DNA of 38,997 nucleotides from JAQUGA01 sp038210985 (GCA_038210985.1 JBBQWB010000018.1:1-38997), one strand, 5' to 3'. Positions 23,762 to 31,934 are shown, counted from the stretch's first letter. Notes: generated by a model not told the origin, from the letters alone. Numbers and translations: made by a program.

Positions 23762-24388
23762 TTACTTCGAAAATTCCGTCATATTATATACCACATCTGT
23801 AAATCCAGCAATAATAAGTGTCTTTTGAATTACTCCTTTGTCCATATCTATTTCGGGTACAAATTTGTGAATTAAGTATCCCATAAAATCATTGTAAGTT
23901 GCAAATTTCATGTCTCCATTTGCGATACTAATTAAAATATTTCCTAATCGAATAATGGTTTCTTTATCGTATTTTGTTTGCCACTTTTGATTCATAAAAG
24001 GCTCATAAATCGATTTTAACATCTTTGTGGAAGATGGTATGTCGTTCTGCTTTATCCCAAGTTTTTCTATGTTTTTTATAAGCTCTAATCTTTTAATCGA
24101 ATCGCATACATAATAATGGGTATTCGTTCCACGGTTGTGCAACCAAAAATCTTTATAACTAAAATATTCAAATTTGAGTTTACCTTTTTCTAACTTGCCA
24201 TTATGCTGACTCATATATTCGTAATACGCCGATTCGATAAGATTCCAATTTACATTTGATTTTTCAAAAAAGGTGGTAAAAGCATTGTCAATTTGCTTTT
24301 CGAGTTTTGTGATTTTTTTGTCGTTCGCAAATAAAAAACTTGAACACAAAATGAAAATCAACAATATAATATTTATTTTGTATTTCAT
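23762..24388 (-). CDS. exported protein of unknown function
   Basis: 208 residues. Signal peptide MKYK plus hydrophobic core ending CSSFLFA (cut near residue 22). The rest is mixed alpha-rich with many aromatic residues (EYFSYKDFWLHNRG, HYYVCDS) and no motif I know. The cysteine in the signal region is not in a convincing lipobox, and no T9SS tail is present. It lies 17 nt downstream of murB on the same strand and may be read from the murB transcript. Confidence 0.7.
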   Translation of the reverse strand: MKYKINIILLIFILCSSFLFANDKKITKLEKQIDNAFTTFFEKSNVNWNLIESAYYEYMSQHNGKLEKGKLKFEYFSYKDFWLHNRGTNTHYYVCDSIKRLELIKNIEKLGIKQNDIPSSTKMLKSIYEPFMNQKWQTKYDKETIIRLGNILISIANGDMKFATYNDFMGYLIHKFVPEIDMDKGVIQKTLIIAGFTDVVYNMTEFSK

Positions 24389-24405
24389 ACTTGTTTGTTT
24401 ATTAG

Positions 24406-25422
24406 TTAAAAGAGAATATTTACTTCGGGCTCAATTTTTACATCGAATTTATTTTTCACATCTTCCATTATTAAATTTGCAAGGTTTAAAATGTCTTTTC
24501 CACAGGCATTGCCATAATTTACTAAAACCAATGATTGTTTGTCATAAACAGCAGCATCGCCAATGCGTTTGCCTTTCCAATCGCACCATTCGATTAATTG
24601 AGCAGCCGATAGCTTGATTTTATTTTCCGAAACTTCCCAGTGTGTGAGTTTTGGATATTGAGCATGCAGCTTGGTAAAGGAGTCGGTTGAAATTATTGGA
24701 TTTTTAAAAAAACTACCAGCATTTCCAATTTCATTATGGTCGGGAAGTTTGCTTTTTCGGATGGATATTACTGCTTCGTAAACATCTTTAACCGACGGTT
24801 TAAAGTTATAATTGTTCGAAAAGAAATCAATTAATGCTTTATAACTCAAATTAACAGCGTTGTTTTTGGATAACTTATAAACAACAGATGTGATAATGAT
24901 TTTGTTTTTTAATTCCTGTTTAAAAATGCTATTGCGATAATCGAATTTGCATAAACTTGCAGAAAAAGAATTGGTTTTACGCGTTTCAATATCGATAAAA
25001 TGAACTAATTCAATCACATCTTTCACTTCCACTCCATACGCTCCAATGTTTTGAACGGGTGAACTTCCACAGCAGCCAGGAATATAAGCCAAATTTTCGA
25101 TGCCACTATATCCATTGCTAACAGACCATTCCACAAAATCTTGCCAATTTTCACCAGCTGCAACTTCGATAAAAACATTTTTTGAATCCTCTTTTAAAAT
25201 TTTAATTCCTTTATTGCAAATATGAATTATGGATCCATTATAAAATTCAGGAAATAAAACATTGCTTCCTCCTCCTAAAATAAAAAAAGGAGATTTTTCC
25301 CAAGACTTATCCTTTAAAAATTCGTAAATTTCAGATTCTGATTTAAGGCAAATATATTTCGATGAAACAGAATCAATTCCGAAAGTGTTTAAGCTTTTAA
25401 GATTGTAATTATTCAAAAACAT
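24406..25422 (-). CDS. murB: UDP-N-acetylenolpyruvoylglucosamine reductase
   Basis: 338 residues from the ATG at 25422. FAD site GGGSNVLF (about 50-57) and the IPGCCGSSPVQNIGAYGVEV loop (114-133). Catalytic serine S237 in NAGSFFKNP and C-terminal glutamate E333 in EPEVNILF. YRNSIFK at 162-168 is the type I MurB signature. It catalyses the NADPH-dependent second step of UDP-MurNAc synthesis in the cytoplasm. The usual IPG-T/A-VG is IPGCCGS here, a mild oddity. An upstream TTG start (25434) would overlap the -7 box, so ATG is preferred. Confidence 0.93.
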   Translation of the reverse strand: MFLNNYNLKSLNTFGIDSVSSKYICLKSESEIYEFLKDKSWEKSPFFILGGGSNVLFPEFYNGSIIHICNKGIKILKEDSKNVFIEVAAGENWQDFVEWSVSNGYSGIENLAYIPGCCGSSPVQNIGAYGVEVKDVIELVHFIDIETRKTNSFSASLCKFDYRNSIFKQELKNKIIITSVVYKLSKNNAVNLSYKALIDFFSNNYNFKPSVKDVYEAVISIRKSKLPDHNEIGNAGSFFKNPIISTDSFTKLHAQYPKLTHWEVSENKIKLSAAQLIEWCDWKGKRIGDAAVYDKQSLVLVNYGNACGKDILNLANLIMEDVKNKFDVKIEPEVNILF

Positions 25423-25431
25423 TTTTTTATG

Positions 25432-25439
25432 CAAAAATA
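25432..25439 (-). promoter_or_regulatory. -7 box of murB, next to the inserted element
   Basis: TATTTTTG on the minus strand is a full TAnnTTTG match 10 nt from the ATG. The -33 position now falls inside the family-1 element (from 25456) and has no TTG. Confidence 0.5.
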
Positions 25440-25440
25440 G

Positions 25441-25455
25441 TTTTTTAAACTATAT
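25441..25455. repeat. 15-bp direct repeat, left of the family-1 element
   Basis: TTTTTTAAACTATAT, repeated exactly at 25698-25712 on the other side of the element. It duplicates the last codons (Ile-Val-stop) of the AraC-type gene. It has the form of a target-site duplication. Confidence 0.8.
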
Positions 25456-25697
25456 TGTCCGATAAAATAAATAAATTTAGCAATAAGTGTAAATTGCTTC
25501 AATCAATTTTTGCCTCAATCCTAAAGGAAGAATTGGTTTTCAGCAATTTACACACTTTAGGGTTGGGGCATAAGTGTTGGAAATAAAACAAGAATCTAAC
25601 TCAATAAAAAACCAAGCCATCAATAAATCTAATTCTGTTATGATGCTAAATGTCTGAATATCGCATAATTATAATTAGTTTTTATCGAACAACAGTG
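25456..25697. mobile_element. family-1 MITE-like element, copy 2
   Basis: 242 bp. Begins TGTCCGATAAAA and ends TTTATCGAACAACAGTG, so the ends are inverted (inner 12 bp TGT(C/T)CGATAAAA). It is flanked by the perfect 15-bp repeats 25441-25455 and 25698-25712. The left half holds a hairpin at 25487-25553 shared with copy 1; the tail from GTTGGGGCATAAGTG is shared with the remnant at 6489. No ORF, so movement would need a transposase elsewhere. It separates the AraC-type gene from murB. Confidence 0.75.
25487..25553. other. conserved hairpin inside family-1 element
   Basis: GTGTAAATTGCT (25487-25498) pairs with AGCAATTTACAC (25542-25553); after a small bulge AATCAATT (25501-25508) pairs with AATTGGTT (25531-25538) including one U-G. 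The equivalent in copy 1 (3057-3123) keeps all 20 pairs. Confidence 0.75.
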
Positions 25698-25712
25698 TTT
25701 TTTAAACTATAT
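25698..25712. repeat. 15-bp direct repeat, right of the family-1 element
   Basis: TTTTTTAAACTATAT, identical to 25441-25455. This copy contains the stop codon of the AraC-type gene (25702-25704). Confidence 0.8.
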
Positions 25713-26833
25713 CAGGCTTTTGTTTTTCAATTTTCTTATAAATTTTGAAAAACTCCTCTAATGAAATAAAACCGGATTTATCTATAATATCTTGTACCGA
25801 ATTGTAGGTGTGCTTTTCAATTATTGATTTTGCTTTTTTAACTCGATACGTGTTTATAAAAGTAAAAAAGTTTTGATTGTATTCGGTTTTGAGGATATCC
25901 AACAAATCTTTTTCTTGGATATTTAGCAATATACTTAAATCCCAAATTTTCAAGTCATTATCTAAATACAACTCTTCCCTTATCATTAAATTCTCGATTT
26001 TTTGGCAATAATATTTATTGTCGTATTGTTTTAAGGATGTAATTTTTAAATCCCCTCTGTTTTTGTAATCCTCAAATTCAATTATAACTTGAACTTGTCT
26101 ATTCCCATAAAGACCCCAGAAGAAAAGAACAGCTACAAAAAATAAAGATAGTATCAGCATCAAATTTTCATTATCTAAATATGGCTGTTTGCCAAATGAA
26201 TTCATTAATAATAGAAGTAAAGCAGGTAAGACTAATAAATATTTATAGTATTTAATACACAGTATTTCGCGATTGAATAAATTTGAGTAGTGGGATAAAA
26301 TAGTTTTTTGGAACTTTTTGATAAGAAAAATCAAGATGGTAAAATAAAAAATAATTTGGATTCCAAAATAAACTCGTTGAATTATAAATAGGTAACTGTT
26401 TAATTTTACTAAAAAAGTGTCGGATGTTGCAATGGTTCGTGTTGTATCTAAATAGTATTCTATGTATGCGTAGTGTTCATTAGTAGTCATTAGTAACACA
26501 ATTATTAAATTTAATACTGAAAACATTAGGGGTAATATAAAATGAGGGATGAGCGATTTTATGCTAATATTAGATGAAGAAGTAATTAAATGAAAATAGA
26601 AAAACAATATTGGCAGTGAGGCTAAAGTGCCAAAAATGTATGTAAAATCAAACCAAATAAAGGAGTACTTAAAGCTACTAAACATAATGAAGTTGCCAAT
26701 AAACTGAAGGGATGCTGTGGCTAAAACTAGAGAAAAAAAGTTTAGGTTTACTTTTATAAGATTGGATAAGAAATATAATAAGCCAGAAAAGACAGATGTA
26801 TAATGGTGAAAGAAATGTGAATAGCTTACTCAT
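25702..26833 (-). pseudogene. membrane-bound AraC-type regulator, interrupted by a -1/+2 frameshift
   Basis: Read in one frame only, the intact part is 327 residues (start 26685), lacking the first membrane segment. The missing N-terminus is present just upstream in another frame from ATG 26833: MSKLFTFLSPLYICLFW, then ...SKPKLFF, matching the paralogue's MLEFISILTPIYVTLFW and ...NQARLFL. The frames meet at a run of seven T (26733-26739). With six T the gene would encode 376 residues, against 381 in the paralogue at 26839. Architecture: about seven membrane segments, then an AraC/HTH_18 DNA-binding domain (YLDNDLKIWDLSILLNI to GFISLEEFFKIYKKIE). It could be a real lesion, a slippage site or a sequencing error. 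Five nt separate it from the paralogue's stop, so they formed an operon. Confidence 0.8.
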
Positions 26834-26838
26834 TAATT

Positions 26839-27984
26839 TTAGTCAATATATTGGTTTTTAGTGAGTGGTGAGATGCCTTCAATTTTACGATATGCTTTGA
26901 TAAAAGTTTGGATGTTATCGAATCCTGATTTTTTAGAAATGTCGCTTAGGCTAATATTTTTATTAATTTCTAAAATTGAGTTAGCTTCATCAATTCGGTA
27001 TTTATTTACAAAGTCGTTAAAATTAGTATGAAACTCTTCTTTAATAATTTTAGTTAATGAAATTCGGTCGATATCCATCATCATACAAACATCCCAAATC
27101 TTTAAATCGGAGTCAAGAAATAACTTATTGTGTATCATTATTTCATTGATTTTTTTTGTAATTTTTTCTTTGTCTGCTTCAACTATTGATTGAATACCGA
27201 TATTGTCATTTTTTTTATCAAAATCAATTTCTTGAATTACTTGTTTTTGCATATTGCCCGAATATCCAATTAAAAACAACAAAATCGAAAATATAGCCGA
27301 TGGCAGAAGAAGTGTTTCTGGATGTGCCAAAAATATTTCCTTGCCCATAATGTTAATAATAAAACTAAAAACGGATGTTACAGAAAAAACCACTATTAGT
27401 GTTTTTACCCAAATAAGCTCCTTATTGTTGATGTTTGAATACAGATTTTTTATGTTTTTGGTGTGCAGGTGCAAGGTTTTTAAGCACAAAATGGTGTAGT
27501 ATATTATTTGAGCTGCAAATATTACTCGAGATAAAAGATATACGTATTTTTTAAGTATAATTAATATCGAAGAGTTTTTCGAAACGTAAAAAAAAGCATG
27601 GGTATAATAATTAAAATATTCATTTCGCTCATCCACACTCATCAATATTGTACATGAAAGAATTATAAATGAAAATGCAAGTGCTGGAATAAAATGTTTA
27701 TTGAGTTTTAAATTTAGTTTTGGTTCTACGGTTAATAGTCGCAAATATACATAAAACATTGGATAAACCAAAAGTGAAGTTAGAGCATAAATACTATCAT
27801 ACCAAGTGAATAATTCAAAATTTTTATGAAAATATAATGCATGCCCAATATACAAACCAGTGGTAATCAGCATGAAAATGGATAAAAATAATCTGGCTTG
27901 ATTAGTTTTACTGTTTGATAATAAAACTAAAAACCAAAATAATGTTACATAAATAGGGGTGAGTATGGATATGAATTCTAACAT
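26839..27984 (-). CDS. membrane-bound AraC-type transcriptional regulator
   Basis: 381 residues. The N-terminal ~245 residues contain about seven hydrophobic segments; the C-terminal ~100 are an AraC-type helix-turn-helix domain (NKLFLDSDLKIWDVCMMMDID..., DFVNKYRIDEANSILE, SDISKKSGFDNIQTFIKAYRKIEGISP). Such proteins tie DNA binding to the inner membrane; the signal is unknown. It is the upstream member of a tandem pair with the frameshifted gene at 25702-26833. The promoter -7 box is at 28007-28014. Confidence 0.87.
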   Translation of the reverse strand: MLEFISILTPIYVTLFWFLVLLSNSKTNQARLFLSIFMLITTGLYIGHALYFHKNFELFTWYDSIYALTSLLVYPMFYVYLRLLTVEPKLNLKLNKHFIPALAFSFIILSCTILMSVDERNEYFNYYTHAFFYVSKNSSILIILKKYVYLLSRVIFAAQIIYYTILCLKTLHLHTKNIKNLYSNINNKELIWVKTLIVVFSVTSVFSFIINIMGKEIFLAHPETLLLPSAIFSILLFLIGYSGNMQKQVIQEIDFDKKNDNIGIQSIVEADKEKITKKINEIMIHNKLFLDSDLKIWDVCMMMDIDRISLTKIIKEEFHTNFNDFVNKYRIDEANSILEINKNISLSDISKKSGFDNIQTFIKAYRKIEGISPLTKNQYID

Positions 27985-28006
27985 CTATTTTTTGTTATTG
28001 AAAAAA

Positions 28007-28014
28007 CAAATATA
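28007..28014 (-). promoter_or_regulatory. -7 box of the AraC-type gene pair
   Basis: TATATTTG on the minus strand, a perfect TAnnTTTG box, 22 nt before the ATG. The nearest TTG is 22 nt upstream (28037-28039), so spacing is not ideal. Confidence 0.5.
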
Positions 28015-28083
28015 AGTAATAAAATGTTAGTTTTTTCAAATGGTATATTAAATTTAACAAAATTATTACGCAGTAATTGTTAT

Positions 28084-28980
28084 TTATTTGATAGTCAATC
28101 GATTTAGTATTTCTAAATGCGGTTTTCCTACTAATTCTTTAATGATTTTTGATTCAGATGTGCCCTTAATTGATTCAATAATTCCATTTTTAACATAAAT
28201 TTCTACTTCAAAGGCGTTCAAATCAATAGTAATTTTCCCTTTACAGATGTATTCGGATGTATAAGCGTAATTCCATTTCCATGTTGAATATTTATTTTCA
28301 GACAAAAGATTTATCGAGTTTTCATCCTCTGCCGAAAATGAATACTCTTTTGCATCGCTCATTGATTCTTTAATATATTTAGCTATTTTATCTCTAAAGT
28401 CGATAATGCTTATAGGATAAATTAGATGATTTAAAATATTTGTAACATCGCTTCGATTTGATTTTACCGATTTTCCAATAAAATTAGAATCATCTTTGGA
28501 TAGAGACAGGTTTAAATTGCTAAGATTTGTATCAAACAAAAGGGTGCCATGATGAAGTACTCTGTTTTTCCAAATGTGTTCGGCATTGCCCGAAATTTTA
28601 ATGTCATCCACCCGAATGTCGTTTTTTATACCTAAACTTGCATTTAATCCTAATGAATTTAAAACCTCCATAATTGGCTTCGTATATCTTTTAAAATCAA
28701 CCAGTTTTTGGTCGTTTGAGTATTGAATAAAACAAAAGTTTAAATTTCCTAAGTCGTGATAAACTGTTCCACCTCCCGAAAGTCTTCTAATAACTGGAAT
28801 ATTGTTTTTTTGGATAAAATCGAAGTTGGTTTCGGCAATCGGATTTTGGTGTTTTCCGCATATCACCGAGGGTTTGTTTATATATAAAAAGAATATATCC
28901 TCATTGAAATTTTTGAGGATATATTCTTCGCTAGCAATATTATAAAATGGATCGTTTGTTTTTGAAACGATTATTTTCAT
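28084..28980 (-). CDS. lplA: lipoate-protein ligase A
   Basis: 298 residues. The BPL/LplA fold with RRLSGGGTVYHDLGNLNF (65-82, lipoyl-AMP loop), the lysine motif DDIKISGNAEHIW (K128) and HHGTLLFD (143-150). The C-terminal accessory domain (about 235-298) is short but present. It activates lipoate with ATP and attaches it to 2-oxoacid dehydrogenase E2 or GcvH lysines. It starts 2 nt after the T9SS protein gene ends, so the two share a transcript, although their functions look unrelated. Confidence 0.9.
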   Translation of the reverse strand: MKIIVSKTNDPFYNIASEEYILKNFNEDIFFLYINKPSVICGKHQNPIAETNFDFIQKNNIPVIRRLSGGGTVYHDLGNLNFCFIQYSNDQKLVDFKRYTKPIMEVLNSLGLNASLGIKNDIRVDDIKISGNAEHIWKNRVLHHGTLLFDTNLSNLNLSLSKDDSNFIGKSVKSNRSDVTNILNHLIYPISIIDFRDKIAKYIKESMSDAKEYSFSAEDENSINLLSENKYSTWKWNYAYTSEYICKGKITIDLNAFEVEIYVKNGIIESIKGTSESKIIKELVGKPHLEILNRLTIK

Positions 28981-28982
28981 TG

Positions 28983-30059
28983 CTATTTATTTATAATGAT
29001 TTTTTCGGTTCTTATCGATTCGTTTTCACGGATAATAAGGAAATATGCTCCAGCATTCCAAGTTTCGCAATTAATTATTCCGTTTTGAGGAACACTACCT
29101 GAGTGTATTTTTTTACCTTCTAGCGAGTAAACTTCGATAGATGAACTATTATTGTTTACACAATTTACATGGAAAGAGTTTGTTGCTGGATTTGGATAAA
29201 TTATACCTGATTTAGCTTTTACGCTTTCATTTATGCCAGTGTTTAAATCGGAATAAAAAAGATACTCGGCTGCATAAATGTTTCCATTTGGACGACACCA
29301 AACGCTTGCGATTGGGTGGCGTTTGCTAAGTGTGTAAAATAGATAATTGTTTGCTGTATCGCGTTTCATTTCCATGCTATAAACGGTAATGCCATTCATT
29401 TTTCCAAATACCGAATCCACGGAAATTTGATATTCATGAATTCGGATAACATCTAAATTTTGTTCAATAGGAGTGCTTAGGGTTCCCCAAGCATCGCAAA
29501 TTGTATTTTTTGAAACATAACTAATGTATGTTGTATCCACATTTGCTGGGTTTGCATTGAATGAAATTGACCATTGCGATGATTGACTGTATGTGGTATC
29601 GTATGAACAAGGAGTTTTCATAAGTTTTAACGGTGGTGTTTGCAAAGCGGATAAAATATTTGGGACATCGCCTTGACGATAGCCAATAACATCCATTCCA
29701 TTAACGTCAGTTCGGAAAAGCATCCAGCCCCAACCTGCTCCAGAAAGCGGAGTGCCAGGTCCTCCGTACATAATGGATGGTCCCCAAGTATAAAGATTGG
29801 ATTGAGGATATTCTGCTGCAAAAGGTAAGTTTGATGTAATTCCGTAGGTGGCATATTTCATCGAGTCGTTTTGAAGCATTGTGAAATTCCACGTTTGTGC
29901 TGTAGCTATAGGAGTGCCAATGTTTATTGAAGGATTGTTGTCATATTTCATCACAAATGTATCACCAGGTTGTGGAAGCGAGGTGTGTGTGATAAAAATT
30001 TGGGCATTTACGAACGAGCCAATCGCAAATAATAAAAACAAGAAAGGAAATTTTTTCAT
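28983..30059 (-). CDS. secreted protein with T9SS type A sorting domain
   Basis: 358 residues. Signal peptide MKKFPFLFLLFAIGSFVNAQ. The body (about 25-275) is beta-rich with many aromatic and Gly/Asn residues and no catalytic motif I recognise. After a short linker comes the sorting domain: GIIYPNPATNSFHV (about 286-299), IEVYSLEGKKIHSG, GAYFLIIRENE and a basic end KIIINK. T9SS cargo is exported across the outer membrane and often fixed to the surface. No promoter fits the consensus upstream; lplA follows in the same operon. Confidence 0.88.
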   Translation of the reverse strand: MKKFPFLFLLFAIGSFVNAQIFITHTSLPQPGDTFVMKYDNNPSINIGTPIATAQTWNFTMLQNDSMKYATYGITSNLPFAAEYPQSNLYTWGPSIMYGGPGTPLSGAGWGWMLFRTDVNGMDVIGYRQGDVPNILSALQTPPLKLMKTPCSYDTTYSQSSQWSISFNANPANVDTTYISYVSKNTICDAWGTLSTPIEQNLDVIRIHEYQISVDSVFGKMNGITVYSMEMKRDTANNYLFYTLSKRHPIASVWCRPNGNIYAAEYLFYSDLNTGINESVKAKSGIIYPNPATNSFHVNCVNNNSSSIEVYSLEGKKIHSGSVPQNGIINCETWNAGAYFLIIRENESIRTEKIIINK

Positions 30060-30122
30060 TTTTTTGATTTAATTTAGGACACTAATTTACAAAAAGGAAT
30101 TTGCTAGCTGGAAAATAAAAAA

Positions 30123-30635
30123 TTATTTTACTAAATATTTAAAATTAAGTTGCTTAAGCTCGGCATTAGCTTTCACAACTTTTGATTTTAATTCGAGTTT
30201 GAATTGTTGAAGTTTTTGGTACAATTCGGGTTTATCGGTTGCTAAAATCTGCATAGCGAGTATGGCTGCATTTTTTGCATTGTCAATTCCAACGGTAGCA
30301 ACAGGAATTCCGGCAGGCATTTGAACAATGGATAGCAGGGAGTCGATTCCTTTAATTGAATTTGAGGAATTGATTGGAACGCCAATAACGGGAAGGGCAG
30401 TAAATGCTGCGATAACTCCAGGTAAATGGGCGGCTCCACCAGCTCCAGCTATGATAACTCGTATTCCTTTTTCATAAGCTGCTTCGGCAAACTGAGCCAC
30501 TACATCGGGTGTGCGATGAGCTGATAAAGCGTTTATTTCAAATGGAATTTCCATTTCGTCGAAAAACTTTGCGGCATCTTCCATTATTTTCAAATCGGAA
30601 GTACTACCCATAATTATGCTTACAATTGGTAACAT
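30123..30635 (-). CDS. purE: N5-carboxyaminoimidazole ribonucleotide mutase
   Basis: 170 residues, class I PurE. GSTSDLKIM (10-18; S11, D14), SAHRTP (38-43; H40, R41), IAGAGGAAHLPGVIAA (about 72-87) and LPVIGVPI with the SIVQMPAGIPVATVGI stretch. It converts N5-CAIR to CAIR in purine synthesis and forms an octamer. PurK is not adjacent. The -7 box TATTTTTG (30663-30656) lies 21 nt before the ATG; the -33 is weak. Confidence 0.95.
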   Translation of the reverse strand: MLPIVSIIMGSTSDLKIMEDAAKFFDEMEIPFEINALSAHRTPDVVAQFAEAAYEKGIRVIIAGAGGAAHLPGVIAAFTALPVIGVPINSSNSIKGIDSLLSIVQMPAGIPVATVGIDNAKNAAILAMQILATDKPELYQKLQQFKLELKSKVVKANAELKQLNFKYLVK

Positions 30636-30655
30636 ATAATTTAATTTGGTTTGGA

Positions 30656-30663
30656 CAAAAATA
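30656..30663 (-). promoter_or_regulatory. -7 box of purE
   Basis: TATTTTTG on the minus strand matches TAnnTTTG. The TTG element is not clear at 19 nt. It lies just downstream of the terminator at 30715-30740, so purE has its own start. Confidence 0.5.
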
Positions 30664-30706
30664 ATAAAATTTACTTCATCTCTGAAATTTTGTATGTTTT
30701 TTGAGA

Positions 30707-30740
30707 AATAAAAAAGGGATTGTCATTTGCGACAATCCCT
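30707..30740 (-). terminator. orphan terminator upstream of purE
   Basis: Minus-strand stem AGGGATTGTC / GACAATCCCT (10 bp, 6-nt loop) followed by TTTTT. No gene ends here: the nearest upstream minus-strand gene ends at 31935 with its own terminator. The sequence including flanking A-rich tract is nearly the same as 31885-31918. Confidence 0.75.
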
Positions 30741-30900
30741 CCTGACCTTGACACTTCTTAAAACACATTTTACAATAGCTTAAAAAAGAGACACATACAG
30801 CTAATTGGCTCCATTTTCGGGAGACTCGGGGGCACAATTTCATCCAAAATTTACGAAAGATTTATTTCTATAAGATTGGATTTTGTCATAAAATTTGCAA
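30741..30900 (-). ncRNA. possible small RNA ending at the orphan terminator
   Basis: A minus-strand transcript is implied by the terminator at 30707-30740. The stretch contains potential stems ATCCAA/TTGGAT (30842-30881), a CTCC/GGAG hairpin (about 30810-30825) and TAGCT/AGCTA (about 30775-30803). GATGTTTG near 30900 is one mismatch from a -7 box. No Rfam family is recognised. Its place ahead of purE recalls 6S RNA beside purK in cyanobacteria, but a 6S fold was not demonstrated here. Confidence 0.25.
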
Positions 30901-30944
30901 ACATCAAGGCAAATTTTTCGCCAAAATCATTTTTCAATTAAACA

Positions 30945-30997
30945 TAATAACCCCGCTTTGCATGCGGGGCTATTAATATTCGACACCTACGGCGTCG
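30945..30997. repeat. pair of GC-rich hairpins at the edge of the repeat island
   Basis: CCCCGC-TTTGCAT-GCGGGG (30951-30969) extended by TAATA/TATTA, then CGACACC-TAC-GGCGTCG (30981-30997) with one mismatch. A further CCCTAGGG palindrome follows near 31075. No coding frame. Confidence 0.6.
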
Positions 30998-31142
30998 TAA
31001 TTTGAAAAACTAAAAACCAAACTTTTAAACTTTATTTTTTTCACCGCGATAGCATATCAAACAGATAATCCGACCCTAGGGCGGATACCTTATATAACCG
31101 CCTTGAGAAAATATTCGTTAAAAAAATCTATGAATTTTGGCG

Positions 31143-31182
31143 TAAAAATCAACTGATTTTAGCCAAAATGAGTTGATTTTTA
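31143..31182. repeat. 12-bp stem hairpin
   Basis: TAAAAATCAACT (31143-31154) pairs perfectly with AGTTGATTTTTA (31171-31182), 16-nt loop. Part of the gene-free island. Confidence 0.6.
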
Positions 31183-31212
31183 GAATATTTACGACAGCGG
31201 AAGCTTTTTTTG

Positions 31213-31299
31213 ATTACTTTTTTGAGCCCAACCGAGCAGCGAAGCAGCGAGCTCATGAGTACCTTATAACAAAAAACATTGCACGAATAAAAAAGTAAT
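31213..31299. repeat. inverted repeat enclosing 65 nt
   Basis: ATTACTTTTTT (31213-31223) is inverted at 31289-31299. The enclosed part includes GAGCAGCGAAGCAGCGAGC, a short internal repetition. It leads directly into the tandem repeats. Confidence 0.5.
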
Positions 31300-31301
31300 T
31301 G

Positions 31302-31735
31302 CCTGTCTGGCTTGAAGGCGTAGGATAAAATATTATTGGAAATTTCAAATTGGAAATTTAGGCCTAAGCGAAGCACCGCGATAGCGTGATTGAGCAGATA
31401 ATCCGCTAGATGAATAATTTGAATATGGGCTTTTTTCAGAACTCACACTTTCGCTCTCACTCTGTTTTTTCCTGCTTGGCTTGAAGGCGTAGGATAATAT
31501 TATTGTAAAAATTACAAATTGTAAATTTATGTCAAATCGAATTACCGCGACAGCTTATCAAATAGATAATCCGCTAGATGAATAATTTGAATATGGGCTT
31601 TTTTCAGAACTCACACTTTCGCTCTCACACTGTTTTTTCCTGCTTGGCTTGAAGGCATAGAATAAAATATTATTGCCATGCCAAAGGCAGATAAATAAAA
31701 TTGCAAATTGTAAATTTATGTCTAAGTTTAGCTAA
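31302..31735. repeat. 169-bp tandem repeat, two units plus a partial third
   Basis: Units begin CCTG(T/C)(C/T)TGGCTTGAAGGC at 31302, 31471 and 31639 (periods 169 and 168). The second half of units 1 and 2, from ATAATCCGCTAGATG to the CTGTTTTTT end, is almost identical; the first half is diverged. A further fragment (CACCGCGATAGC...ATAATCCG) occurs at about 31051-31072. No reading frame is maintained through the units. Confidence 0.8.
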
Positions 31736-31884
31736 TTCAAGCAGTTTGATTTTTTAATTTTTCTGCTCGATTAATTTTGATTAAACAAGAAAAAAAGTAT
31801 CAGGAAATAGGTAATTCCCATTTCAATTAGGGCATACTAGTGCCAAAGTCAGATATTATTCACATTGTTCTTATATTATGAAAT

Positions 31885-31918
31885 AAAAAAGGGATTATCA
31901 TTTTCGACAATCCCTTTA
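31885..31918 (-). terminator. terminator of the large T9SS protein gene
   Basis: Minus-strand AAAGGGATTGTC / GATAATCCCTTT with one mismatch and loop GAAAAT, then a T-run, 17 nt beyond the stop at 31935. Nearly the same sequence as the orphan terminator at 30707-30740. Confidence 0.85.
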
Positions 31919-31934
31919 TAATAAATAAAATTAT

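Noticed and set aside
25456..25697. A complete insertion sequence
   Set aside because: At 242 bp with no open frame it cannot encode a transposase; only a non-autonomous element is supported.
28065..28077. ATTAC-GCA-GTAAT as terminator of lplA
   Set aside because: Only a 5-bp AT-rich stem and no T-run on the minus strand.
30741..30900. Calling this stretch 6S RNA, tmRNA or SRP RNA outright
   Set aside because: I could not find the 6S central bubble, a tmRNA tRNA-like end, or the SRP GGAAG...AGCA motifs.
31149..31376. A 75-codon frame on the minus strand in the repeat island
   Set aside because: It crosses hairpins and a tandem repeat unit, is not kept in the neighbouring unit and shows no domain or promoter.
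31302..31735. CRISPR array
   Set aside because: The unit is 169 bp with no short repeat-spacer alternation, and there are no cas genes.
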